Shown here: in pieces, positions 18,191-26,750 of the stretch
Layout of the letters: each line of letters starts with the position of its first letter
Numbering within the stretch: the first letter of the stretch is position 1
Origin: an uncultured Alteromonadaceae bacterium
GTDB lineage: Bacteria; Pseudomonadota; Gammaproteobacteria; Enterobacterales; Alteromonadaceae
Assembly (NCBI GenBank): GCA_947503265.1
Contig: CANNDC010000022.1
Span: forward strand, 1-64,000
Reading direction: 5' to 3'
DNA length: 64,000 nt
The notes under the pieces: generated by a model
What the model saw: the letters and a program-made list of their open reading frames with translations, nothing else
Told to the model about the DNA's origin: nothing
Databases searched by the model: none
Position numbers and translations under genes: made by a program

Positions 18191-19123
18191 TTAGCAGGCA
18201 CGCTGAAATCCTTTTGGAAGACCTGCATCAGGAGTAAAACCATACAAAGGCTCATTGGGTAAAGCTTCAGCTAAAATTCGTCTTGCTTCGAATAGGGCTT
18301 CGAAATCGATTCCGGTTTTCAGCCCCATTGACTCGAGCATAAAAACTAAATCTTCCGTAACAATATTGCCACTTGCACCCGGTGCAGCTGGGCAACCACC
18401 AATTCCCCCCATGGAAGAATCAACGGTTGTTATACCCGTTTCTACTGCTGCCAATGCATTTGCTAAACCTTGGCCACGAGTATTGTGAAGATGAATTCCA
18501 GTTAAATTCTGTTTACCAACCGCAGCCCAGACTTTTTTAACTAAACGCTGCACTTGTGCAGGATTTCCAGACCCTGTGGTATCAGATAATCCGACCTCAT
18601 CACATCCGGCTTCCATCAACGCTTCTGCAATAGAAACAACTTTATCTTCACTGATACTGCCTTCTAATGTGCAGCCAAATGCAGTTGCTAATCCGCCTTC
18701 AAATTTAGGCCTTTGGTCTATGGGAAACGTCCTAATGAACTCGGCTATTTGCTTTACTTCTGCCAACATTTGTTCGTGGTTACGCTTAACATTTCTTAAG
18801 CTATGAGTCTCGCTCACAGAAAAGGGAATACTTATTTTTGTTGGTCTGGTTTTTAACGCGTTTTGCGCCCCTCGGAAATTAGGCACTAATACGGCAATAT
18901 TCAAATTCTTCAATGTTGCGGCGTGATCAACTAGATCAGCCGTGTCAGCTAATTGTGGTAAAACTTTTGCTGGTACAAATGAACCTACTTCGATTTCGGG
19001 TATACCAGCTGCAGCTAGCGCGTTAATCCATTTGATTTTATCTTTTGTGGGCATAATTGTGCTGATGCTCTGTAAGCCATCTCTTGGCCCCACTTCACTA
19101 ATTTCTATATCGTAAGCCGACAT
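18191..19123 (-). CDS. HMG-CoA lyase-type acyl-CoA lyase
   Basis: 310 residues, full length. Seen: EVGPRDGLQ at about 10-18 with the catalytic Arg and metal Asp, IHLHNTRGQG with metal-binding His residues near 212, and the Cys loop GIGGCPAAPGASGN near 243. The family splits 3-hydroxy-3-methylglutaryl-CoA to acetyl-CoA and acetoacetate, and relatives split other 3-hydroxy-3-methyl acyl-CoAs such as citramalyl-CoA. No leucine-catabolism genes (acyl-CoA carboxylase, isovaleryl-CoA dehydrogenase) are nearby, so a pathway-specific substrate is likely (inference). First gene of its operon, divergent from the CoA-transferase gene. Confidence 0.88.
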   Translation of the reverse strand: MSAYDIEISEVGPRDGLQSISTIMPTKDKIKWINALAAAGIPEIEVGSFVPAKVLPQLADTADLVDHAATLKNLNIAVLVPNFRGAQNALKTRPTKISIPFSVSETHSLRNVKRNHEQMLAEVKQIAEFIRTFPIDQRPKFEGGLATAFGCTLEGSISEDKVVSIAEALMEAGCDEVGLSDTTGSGNPAQVQRLVKKVWAAVGKQNLTGIHLHNTRGQGLANALAAVETGITTVDSSMGGIGGCPAAPGASGNIVTEDLVFMLESMGLKTGIDFEALFEARRILAEALPNEPLYGFTPDAGLPKGFQRAC

Positions 19124-19226
19124 TTAGGTTCCCATATTAATGACTGATTTCATCGAGAAACTATCACGCTCTCAATGATGACAAATTGACATTCGACAAA
19201 TTGTTTATTGAAAAATAAAAACTTAT

Positions 19227-19244
19227 TGATATATTGTTATATCA
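19227..19244. promoter_or_regulatory. Inverted repeat, possible operator
   Basis: TGATATA (19227-19233), spacer TTGT, TATATCA (19238-19244): perfect 7-bp arms in the 169-base divergent gap between the lyase operon and the CoA-transferase gene. Position and symmetry fit a regulator-binding site, but the AT-rich sequence makes chance possible. Confidence 0.4.
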
Positions 19245-19292
19245 TAAACTTCAGACTATTGAATTACAACATCAATTAGGAGCAGCAGGCGG

Positions 19293-20477
19293 ATGTCGGA
19301 CACACAAAAATTACCATTGGCAGGATTAAAAGTAGTCGAGTTTACGCATATGGTAATGGGCCCTACGGCGGGCGTTATTTTGGCTGACTTAGGTGCCGAT
19401 GTAATAAAAATCGAACCGCTAAAAGGTGACAATACTCGAAGATTGAAAGGCTCGGGTGCGGGTTATTTTTCGATGTACAACCGCAACAAAAGCAGTATTT
19501 GCTTGGATATTAAATCTGAAGATGGTTTGAGAGTCGCTAATGAGTTGATTGCAGATGCTGACATATTACTTGAAAACTTTCGCCCCGGCGCAATGGACAA
19601 GCTCGGGCTTGGATTCTCAGAATTACACCAAAAGAACCCTAAGTTAATCTATTGTTCTCTGAAAGGCTTCTTAAGCGGCCCTTATTCTCATCGAACTGCA
19701 TTGGACGAAGTAACACAAATGATGGGTGGGCTTGCCTACATGACCGGCCTGCCCGACAAACCACTTCGTGCAGGTTCCTCTGTTATTGATATCACCGGTG
19801 GCATGTTTGGTGCTATCGGAATACTGGCTGCTTTAGAAGAGAGGCACCGTACTGGATTGGGTAAACTGGTTACCAGCTCGCTATATGAAACGACAGCCTT
19901 TATGGTCGGGCAACATATGGCACAACAAGCCGTAACAGGCGAAGCACCACCGCCGATGTCCGTGCGCAGGTCAGCATGGGCAGTGTATGATATTTTTGAT
20001 TGTGCAAATGATGAAAAAGTCTTCATTGGCGTGGTAAGCGACACCCAATGGCGCGTATTCTGCGATACATTTGGACTAACGGAATTTGCAAATGATCAAT
20101 CTCTAGATGCCAACAATGGCAGGGTAAGCCAACGAGATCGTATATTGCCAGAAATCCAAGCGCTGTTTTCAAGAATGGATAAAAATGATCTCATGGCAAA
20201 ACTGGAAAAATCTGGATTGCCATTTGCACCGATCAATAAACCATCAGACCTGTTCGATGATCCCCATCTTAACGCGGGTGGTTTAGTTGACGTCACTCTA
20301 CCCTGCGGAGCAAAAACCAAGTTACCTGCTCTGCCACTAGAAATGAACGAAAAACGCTTTACACTGCGTAAGGACATTCCTAAAGATGATGGAAACTCCG
20401 TAGAAACCCTTAAAAAAGCGGGCTACAGTGAACAAGATATCAATAACTTATTGGAACTTGGCGTTATTAGAGATTAG
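19293..20477 (+). CDS. Class III (CaiB/BaiF) CoA-transferase
   Basis: 394 residues, normal for the family. Seen: LAGLKVVEFTHMVMGPTAG at about 9-27, ADLGADVIKIEP, NRNKSSICLDIK and LLENFRPGAMDKLGLG. The catalytic Asp candidate is in SVIDITGGM near residue 166. These enzymes move CoA between organic acids, for example from succinyl-CoA to a hydroxy-acid. Divergently arranged with the HMG-CoA-lyase-type gene, which suggests it makes that enzyme's acyl-CoA substrate (inference). AGGAG lies 10 bases before the ATG. Confidence 0.92.
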   Translation: MSDTQKLPLAGLKVVEFTHMVMGPTAGVILADLGADVIKIEPLKGDNTRRLKGSGAGYFSMYNRNKSSICLDIKSEDGLRVANELIADADILLENFRPGAMDKLGLGFSELHQKNPKLIYCSLKGFLSGPYSHRTALDEVTQMMGGLAYMTGLPDKPLRAGSSVIDITGGMFGAIGILAALEERHRTGLGKLVTSSLYETTAFMVGQHMAQQAVTGEAPPPMSVRRSAWAVYDIFDCANDEKVFIGVVSDTQWRVFCDTFGLTEFANDQSLDANNGRVSQRDRILPEIQALFSRMDKNDLMAKLEKSGLPFAPINKPSDLFDDPHLNAGGLVDVTLPCGAKTKLPALPLEMNEKRFTLRKDIPKDDGNSVETLKKAGYSEQDINNLLELGVIRD

Positions 20478-20710
20478 AACAATTAGACCAACCTCGATTG
20501 TTACCGCGCTTGAAATAGTAGTTTACGACAGGCGCTGTTACGTCTTTGCACAAAAACTGCGCTATTTTTTTGATTTGAGAGTATAGAAAGTTCTTCCTAG
20601 ATAAGCCTGTTCAGAGACGATTGAAGTCATTTGCAGCCAAATTAAACTACCTTATTGAACAACAAAAAGCGACTGATATAGGCTGTCTTTTCCCTTTGTA
20701 TTAAAAAGGT

Positions 20711-21601
20711 TTATTCATTCTCCATGGAGTCGAACATAGCTTTAAGCGGATCTTCTTTTCCTGTGCGTTGATCTTTAAATACCCAAAGCAAACCATGTAA
20801 CCAACCTTCTACCGCAATACTACCATGACGACCTTCTTCCATTGAGTGATTTCTAAGGTGTAAATTAGCATACAGCCTATTTTCCAGTATGGTTTGAAAC
20901 TTGATGATGGGATCTTTAAAAAGTGGATACTCGTCTTCACCATAAGTAGTGAATAGTCGGACCGGAAGTGATTTATGGGTTTGAGAATATGATTTTTCCA
21001 ATTCAAATAAATAACCATCTCCGACAATGACGGCGGGCGAAATCGCAATATAACGTTGGAATAACTCAGGCTTTTTTAAAGCGACGTAAAGTGAAAATGC
21101 CCCACCAAGGGATACTCCACCTAAGGCTCTGATACTTGGATCTACTCTGTAATGATTTTCAATATGCGGAATAAACTGGGATTCAATTGTGTTTAAAAAA
21201 GCTTCAGCCGAACCAGAATCAGCAACATCGGGAATAGGTAGTGGCGACATGTCTTTAAGACGTAACTGACCATAGTCTGCGTCTTTACCTGGATAACTTA
21301 TGCCAACGAGAATCATTTCATGTAGATGATTGTCGTAGTTGAGCTTGCCGAGAATATTGGTCACTAACGCCATATCCCATTGCGCATCCGTTAGGAAGAT
21401 CACTGGGTAGTGGCGCTCTTTATCAGTTTGATAGCTACTAGGCAAGGTGACTAAAAGTTCGTAATCCCTGCCAGTCTTCTCGCTATGTAACTGGTGAAAC
21501 TGTGTCCCTGGTGCCACAAAAAAATGCTCTGATGAAGCGGAAACATGCGAGCTAAACAATAAACTAAAAAAAGCGCACAAATAACAGCAATAGATTTTCA
21601 T
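20711..21601 (-). CDS. Secreted IroE/esterase-D-like alpha/beta hydrolase
   Basis: 296 residues with signal peptide (about 1-22). Residues HFFVAPGTQFHQLHSEKTGR lead into an esterase-D-like domain with PVIFLTDAQWD and the intact nucleophile elbow GGVSLGGAFSL near 155. FTTYGEDEYP and MEEGRHGS supply the likely Asp and His. IroE/Fes-type relatives hydrolyse siderophore or other esters in the periplasm. It is separated from the LeuD-type gene by about 390 bases, so it may be transcribed alone. Unlike the two cytosolic hydrolase-fold proteins nearby it looks catalytically competent. Confidence 0.85.
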   Translation of the reverse strand: MKIYCCYLCAFFSLLFSSHVSASSEHFFVAPGTQFHQLHSEKTGRDYELLVTLPSSYQTDKERHYPVIFLTDAQWDMALVTNILGKLNYDNHLHEMILVGISYPGKDADYGQLRLKDMSPLPIPDVADSGSAEAFLNTIESQFIPHIENHYRVDPSIRALGGVSLGGAFSLYVALKKPELFQRYIAISPAVIVGDGYLFELEKSYSQTHKSLPVRLFTTYGEDEYPLFKDPIIKFQTILENRLYANLHLRNHSMEEGRHGSIAVEGWLHGLLWVFKDQRTGKEDPLKAMFDSMENE

Positions 21602-21993
21602 ATTTATAACTCTCGCAGAAATAAAAGGGAGTATGTTTAAACGCCGCTGTGGATCTTCAAGTTAACATACGCAATTGTGATCATGATGATAGCCCAAAAG
21701 CGATAAATTACCGATTAATTAAGCCCGATTACTCACCTATAGGAAACTGCCAAAAAGAATGGTTAGGACACCAAAGAGCAGTGCAAAAAATATAGCGTTG
21801 CATTCGCTGATAGAACTCACAACTATAGGGAAAAATTACTGAATTAGTTAGATATTGGCCTGCTTTACCCATGTTGTTGCAAACGACCAATAATCAGGCA
21901 CAAGCAAATAAATGCTTAGAAACTAAAAATCACACAGTTCTAATGCCATCTAATCGGACACGCCGTGCTTACACTTCGTTCCCTTAGGAACCG
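21602..21993. other. Intergenic region between esterase and leuD-type genes
   Basis: About 390 bases. No gene is supported. A very short hydrophobic reading frame on the minus strand (roughly residues IFFALLFGVLTILFGSFL) lacks a Shine-Dalgarno and is not called. Presumably contains the esterase promoter. Confidence 0.4.
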
Positions 21994-22611
21994 CTAATTT
22001 AACCAAGGAAAATCTTTGTTGTAAGAATGCTGAAATTGAAAAATTTCGTCTTTCATTTTTAAGGTCACATCAATTGCATCCAACCCTTCAACAAGCATGA
22101 CTTTCTGTGCTGGTTTAATATCAAATGAATGGCATTTTCCGTTGGAGGACTCGACGTATTGCTTAACTAGATTGATACAAATCTGATTGCTTTGAGGATT
22201 TTCTTGGACTTCTGCACTCAAGGACTCGATGACGATCAAATCTAGTACTATAGGTAAAATGCCGTTTCTAATGCAGTTGTTGTAGAAAATTGAACCAAAA
22301 CCTGCGGCTATGATGGCTTTGATACCATATTCTTTTAACGCCCAAACAGCATGCTCACGAGAAGACCCACAACCGAAGTTCTTGCCCGACAACAAGATGC
22401 TAGTATTTTCGTACTCTAGTTTGTTTAAAACAAAATCCGGATTCGGTTCGCGTCCTCCTGGTAAGGTATAGCGACGATTGGCAAATAGTCCTTCACCCAA
22501 ACCTATCTTTGAAACCCGTTTCATCTCTCGAGATGGGATAATCACATCGGTGTCTATGTTGGATTGCATAAGTGGAGCCGCAACCCCTTGATGTTGAGTA
22601 AATTTATCCAT
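21994..22611 (-). CDS. LeuD-type hydro-lyase, small subunit
   Basis: 205 residues. Seen: the swivel-domain loop SNIDTDVIIPSREMKRVSK at about 18-36 and LLSGKNFGCGSSREHAVWAL near 73-92 with the catalytic GSSREHA. LeuCD isomerises isopropylmalate; related small subunits serve citraconate, dimethylmaleate or homoaconitate hydratases. The substrate loop (MKRVSKIGLGEGLFANRRY) differs from typical LeuD as I remember it. No leuA or leuB is nearby, so leucine synthesis is doubtful. Its start overlaps the large-subunit stop by one base (TAATG). Confidence 0.87.
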   Translation of the reverse strand: MDKFTQHQGVAAPLMQSNIDTDVIIPSREMKRVSKIGLGEGLFANRRYTLPGGREPNPDFVLNKLEYENTSILLSGKNFGCGSSREHAVWALKEYGIKAIIAAGFGSIFYNNCIRNGILPIVLDLIVIESLSAEVQENPQSNQICINLVKQYVESSNGKCHSFDIKPAQKVMLVEGLDAIDVTLKMKDEIFQFQHSYNKDFPWLN

Positions 22612-24026
22612 TACAAGAACTCCCTCACATCGGCCAAGTGTCCAGCAATGGCAGACGCAGCAACAGTCGCTGGACTGGCAAGATGTGAGCGTGTTTCAGG
22701 CCCTTGACGGCTTTCAAAATTGCGATTTGTGCTGGTCACTACACGTTTCTGATGACCAAAGGTTTCCCCACCAGCATAAAAACACATTGAACAGCCTGCT
22801 TCGCGCCACTCGAAACCCGATTCTATAAATATTTTGTCTAACCCTTCTGCTTCAGCTTGCTGCTTAACAAGTGTCGACCCAGGGACACAAATCGCCTTTA
22901 CACCTACCGCGACTTTTCGGCCTTTTAGCACTTCTGCCGCCATACGCAAGTCGGATATTCTGCTATTAGTACAAGAGCCAATAAAGGCGCCATCGATGGC
23001 TAAATCAGTTAATTTGGTATTTGGCGTAACTTGCATATAATGCATGGCTCGCAGCACTGACTCACTGACCTTGCCGTTGCCGTTGATGCTTGGTTCAGGC
23101 ACTGTGTCTGTGACTGCAATGGCATGTTGTGGACTGGTTCCCCAGGTAATAGTTGGGCAGATATCCTGACAGTCAATTTCAATAATACTGTCAAACTCAG
23201 CGTCTTTGTCTGAGTAAAGTTGATTCCAAAAAGAAACAGCAGCATCCCAGTTTTTCCCACTGGGAGCATGCTCCTTACCACGTAAATATTCGATTGTCTT
23301 TTGATCGGGTGCGATTAGACCTGAAAATGCAGAAAACTCCACCGCCATATTACACAAGGTCAGTCTGGCCTCTATTTCGAGTTCATCAACTGCCTTACCC
23401 GAAAATTCAATGACGTAACCCGCGCCACCAGCGGCACCATATTGACCAATAAGATGTAAAATCATATCTTTTGCCGTGACCGCTTTAGAGAGAGAACCAT
23501 TAAACCTCACATTCATGGTTTTAGGCTTATTGACACGCAGGGTTTTGGTCGCCATTGCATGTTCAGCTTCACTGGAACCAATCCCCCAAGCCAATGCTCC
23601 TAACGCTCCTTGCGAACAAGTATGACTATCAGGGCAAACAAGTGTGCAACCGGGCTGAACGATACCGAGTTCAGGAGATATGACATGCACTATTCCTTGT
23701 TGTGGATCGTTGACATCGAACAACCTGATTCCAGCCTCTTTACACGATTCCCGAGTGGCTAGAATGAAATCTGTACCACTGGGCATTAAGGTAGTGTCAT
23801 TGCGTCCGGGGAAAGTATCAACGATATGATCCATAGTACAAAAAACGTGTTCTGGGTTGACCACTTTTCGACCGTCAGAGGCAAGGCTTTTCAGCGCAAT
23901 TGAACCCGTTCTTTCATGCAAAAAAATTCTATCTATATAAATGAGAGCCGCATCACCATCTAGGCTTTCGACCTGATGTTGTTGCCAGATTTTTTCAAAT
24001 AGTGTCATTGCGGTTGAATTACTCAT
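22611..24026 (-). CDS. LeuC-type hydro-lyase, large subunit (4Fe-4S)
   Basis: 471 residues, LeuC length. [4Fe-4S] ligands are visible in GSCTNSRISDLR near 350 and GCSMCFYAGGE near 411, and VTSTNRNFESRQGP follows. VCPDSHTCSQGALGALAWG near 130 is the aconitase-family histidine segment. With its LeuD-type partner it would add or remove water on a branched dicarboxylic acid. Third gene of an operon FAD oxidase, hydrolase-fold protein, LeuC, LeuD (gaps 4, 16 and -1 bases). A degradative hydratase acting on a substituted maleate is the best contextual reading. Confidence 0.88.
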   Translation of the reverse strand: MSNSTAMTLFEKIWQQHQVESLDGDAALIYIDRIFLHERTGSIALKSLASDGRKVVNPEHVFCTMDHIVDTFPGRNDTTLMPSGTDFILATRESCKEAGIRLFDVNDPQQGIVHVISPELGIVQPGCTLVCPDSHTCSQGALGALAWGIGSSEAEHAMATKTLRVNKPKTMNVRFNGSLSKAVTAKDMILHLIGQYGAAGGAGYVIEFSGKAVDELEIEARLTLCNMAVEFSAFSGLIAPDQKTIEYLRGKEHAPSGKNWDAAVSFWNQLYSDKDAEFDSIIEIDCQDICPTITWGTSPQHAIAVTDTVPEPSINGNGKVSESVLRAMHYMQVTPNTKLTDLAIDGAFIGSCTNSRISDLRMAAEVLKGRKVAVGVKAICVPGSTLVKQQAEAEGLDKIFIESGFEWREAGCSMCFYAGGETFGHQKRVVTSTNRNFESRQGPETRSHLASPATVAASAIAGHLADVREFL

Positions 24027-24042
24027 CTATTTATCCGGCCTT

Positions 24043-24888
24043 TTAATTGGCTAACTTTGCCACTGAATCTTTTAACTGAGCAAAACGGTTTTCTATGCCC
24101 GCATCTGCAAACTTCATTTGAATATTGGCGGGCAGCCCAGCGTCATCCAGTCTGTCAACATACTTTTTCAAAATGCTTGATTGCCACCTTAATAAATGAG
24201 TCGGAACCGTGACGCCTCGAAGTTGTTCTGGGCGCTCATTCATAAAAGCGGCCTTGTAGGCCAGATAGTATTCAGGCCCAGCTGTAAAGTAGGACATGAG
24301 AGTTTGATGTTTTAGATTGGTAGGTGGCTCTATATTACTAACTCTTGAAGATTCGCTGGTATCAAACCACGGAAAAAATTGGTAAAGCTGGCTTACCATT
24401 TTCCACACATCAATTAGGTGAGATCCATCATCTTTTGCAGAAATATCAGGGAAATACTCGGTTAAAATTGATTCTCTTTCTTGTTCCGTGAACCATGCCG
24501 CATTTTCTAATACCATGCCATTTAGGTTTTCAGGATATGCCTTGGCATATTCAATGGCAATTTGTGCGCCGGTCGCTGAACCATATAAAACGGGTTTACG
24601 AATGCCTAATTCTGTTAAAAATAAGTGAAGAGCTTCCACATATTTTTCGAGCCCATCACCTTGTTCGGGAAGAGAGTCAGATTGGCCATATCCTGGCGTG
24701 TCCCAAGCAACAACTTGATGCTCATCAGCCAGCAGCTCCATGATTGGCACCATGAACCCTGAACATAATGGAGAAGGATGTAAAAGCACCACTTGGCTCT
24801 GGTCACTATCAAGGTGTTTAGCGGAGCATCTGAAGTGAATTTGCCATTCCTTTTGGCCCGTCAAGGTCACATAATTCTTATACATCAA
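24043..24888 (-). CDS. Alpha/beta-hydrolase-fold protein lacking Ser nucleophile
   Basis: 281 residues. Fold markers: VVLLHPSPLCSGFM (HPSP oxyanion loop) near 33, AWDTPGYGQSD near 61-71, and the elbow PVLYGSATGAQIAIEYA near 99. The elbow position that should be Ser is Ala105 (G-S-A-T-G). The usual C-terminal His is also not seen: FADAGIENRF stands where a G-H is expected. It aligns residue for residue around the elbow with the 10979-11797 product, whose residue 105 is His. Enzymatic hydrolysis is doubtful. Gene order places it between an FAD oxidase and LeuCD-type genes. Confidence 0.83.
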   Translation of the reverse strand: MMYKNYVTLTGQKEWQIHFRCSAKHLDSDQSQVVLLHPSPLCSGFMVPIMELLADEHQVVAWDTPGYGQSDSLPEQGDGLEKYVEALHLFLTELGIRKPVLYGSATGAQIAIEYAKAYPENLNGMVLENAAWFTEQERESILTEYFPDISAKDDGSHLIDVWKMVSQLYQFFPWFDTSESSRVSNIEPPTNLKHQTLMSYFTAGPEYYLAYKAAFMNERPEQLRGVTVPTHLLRWQSSILKKYVDRLDDAGLPANIQMKFADAGIENRFAQLKDSVAKLAN

Positions 24889-24892
24889 GGTG

Positions 24893-26479
24893 CTATTCCA
24901 GCCCTAAAGATTGTGGATTCAACCTACCCTGCGGATCGACTGCCGCTTTAATTGCCTCAATAACTTTGTAAGAATTAGGTTCCAAACCTTGTTTATATTG
25001 ATAAGTTTTACCCACTTGTAGGTGCACTGCGCCTAGGTTTTTGTATAGTTCACCAAGTGCCGTGCGAATTTTATGTACAGCTTGTCTAGCATCCAAATTT
25101 TCATCAAATTTTGTGAGTTTAGCGAGATGATCAGCTTCAACACTCATTTCGTGGATTTCAGTATACGCATCGGGCCAAAAGAATACCGGTTCTAACACGA
25201 AACAATTGGTCGATACCAGAGCAAACAAGTGCCCCGTGCCGATATTGTATTTGTTAATTAACTCTCTATGCTCGTCGAAAACAGCTTCAATTGCTGCAAA
25301 CGCTTCTTTTGCCTTGGAATGCGGGAAAAGGCCATGGCTTGGTACCCATCTTTCGCCTTCAGGGCCAAGCATGTTGTTTACGGGTCCAAAGGGGTTTGAG
25401 CGAGTGATTTTGGGAATACTATTTTCGATTTCTCGGCCTTCAAATTTCGAAGCAATGGCCCTGATATCATTGATGCGGGCATTGACACCAGCCTCAATTC
25501 TATCTTCAACAATAATTTGTACTGAGTAATCGACATCTTTCATGTAGCCACGTCCCGCAAGAGCGACTTTAGCGCCATCCTTCAAAGCTCCAAGTATTGA
25601 GCCCGAAGATTTCATAACACCTGCTAACGCTTTTACATCTTTAGCTAAACTTTCTCGCTTCAATCGTTGTGATTGTAAAAATGGATCAAAACCAAAACAT
25701 TCCATGGCCAGACCTTCTCTAGCAATTTCACTCATCGCGGCGATAGTTTGTTCTGCAGTTTTAAAATCAAAGGCCAAATAGCCTTTTGCTGCGAATTCTG
25801 GAATGAGTCTGAAAGTAGCTGTGGCTTTGAAGCCCAACGCTCCGGTATCACAAGTAAATATTCCGGTTAAATCTGGACCATAATGGCGAAAAAATGGAGA
25901 CGCATTCTTTTGTGCTCCGGAACCCGTTTTCACTAAACTGCCATCTGCTAAGGCAACTTCAAGACCAATAACCGAGTCTACCGCAGTACCGTACTGACCT
26001 GACCCCCAGAAAATAGAGTTTTGCGACAAGCCACCACCAATGGATGCCTTACTACCAGACAATGTCCCCCAATAAGGCGTCCTTAAGCCAGTCCCCTTCA
26101 ACGCTTCGTGCAATGATTTCCAAGTGCATCCACATTCGACTGTTACAAACATGTCTTGTTTATTAATTTCCAAAACGCGATTCATACGCCCAAGATCTAT
26201 CATCAAAGAGTCGTCTTTTGCTGGTACATATCCACTGGTATAAGACATGCCCCCACCGCGCGGCACAATAATCAATTCGTGTTGCTGCGCAACTTTCAAA
26301 ACAGCGCATAACTCTTCCGTATTGTCGGGACTGACGACGGCTAATGCTGGCTTGCTTTTGGTGAATACATCTTGTGCGTATAGACTGCGTGATAATTCAT
26401 CAGTCAACACATTCTCACTGCCAACTATATCTGATAATGAGTCAAACACATTCTGAGAAGAAACGACTTGCGCTGTCAC
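24893..26479 (-). CDS. FAD-linked oxidase (VAO/GlcD superfamily)
   Basis: 528 residues. FAD_binding_4 domain at about 45-225: IIVPRGGGMSYTSGYVPA, MNRVLEINKQDMFVTVECGC, and FTCDTGALGFKATATFRLIP. The C-terminal FAD-oxidase domain ends VDPQGRLNPQSLGLE, typical of VAO/4-cresol dehydrogenase and glycolate-oxidase relatives. These oxidise alcohols, phenols or hydroxy-acids with O2 or a cytochrome as acceptor. First gene of the operon leading into the hydrolase-fold and LeuCD-type genes, divergent from the GntR regulator, so probably the regulator's main target. Covalent FAD attachment cannot be judged. Confidence 0.88.
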   Translation of the reverse strand: MTAQVVSSQNVFDSLSDIVGSENVLTDELSRSLYAQDVFTKSKPALAVVSPDNTEELCAVLKVAQQHELIIVPRGGGMSYTSGYVPAKDDSLMIDLGRMNRVLEINKQDMFVTVECGCTWKSLHEALKGTGLRTPYWGTLSGSKASIGGGLSQNSIFWGSGQYGTAVDSVIGLEVALADGSLVKTGSGAQKNASPFFRHYGPDLTGIFTCDTGALGFKATATFRLIPEFAAKGYLAFDFKTAEQTIAAMSEIAREGLAMECFGFDPFLQSQRLKRESLAKDVKALAGVMKSSGSILGALKDGAKVALAGRGYMKDVDYSVQIIVEDRIEAGVNARINDIRAIASKFEGREIENSIPKITRSNPFGPVNNMLGPEGERWVPSHGLFPHSKAKEAFAAIEAVFDEHRELINKYNIGTGHLFALVSTNCFVLEPVFFWPDAYTEIHEMSVEADHLAKLTKFDENLDARQAVHKIRTALGELYKNLGAVHLQVGKTYQYKQGLEPNSYKVIEAIKAAVDPQGRLNPQSLGLE

Positions 26480-26558
26480 ACTTGCCTCCGAATAACTATG
26501 GAAATTGTCACTGCGAAAAAAGCAGATGATTCCGATTAAGTACGCCTTTAAACATAAT

Positions 26559-26574
26559 GTACTATCATTAGTAC
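26559..26574. promoter_or_regulatory. Palindrome, candidate GntR operator
   Basis: GTACT (26559-26563), spacer ATCATT, AGTAC (26570-26574), with two further pairing A-T positions outside after one mismatch. It lies between the FAD-oxidase operon and the divergent GntR/UTRA gene, where a HutC-type regulator would bind. HutC-family sites are usually GT-rich/AC-rich palindromes of this size. Confidence 0.5.
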
Positions 26575-26750
26575 TTTATGTCATTACTTTCTTGGCAGAT
26601 ACTAATATTCTGGATTATTGGATTTGATAATTCGCAATTAGATAAAATTGTATCTCTGACTAAGGCGGCCTTCATCTATCGCTATCAGAAATTGTTACAT
26701 TCATATATCATTCAATTATACTCGCTTAAACATGGACTTGGTCAAAACAT

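Noticed and set aside
21602..21993. Short hydrophobic peptide (27 codons, GTG start)
   Set aside because: No Shine-Dalgarno and no known small-protein family resemblance.
21994..24026. Calling these leuC and leuD of leucine synthesis
   Set aside because: No leuA or leuB nearby and the operon contains an FAD oxidase and a hydrolase-fold gene, so a catabolic hydro-lyase is more likely.
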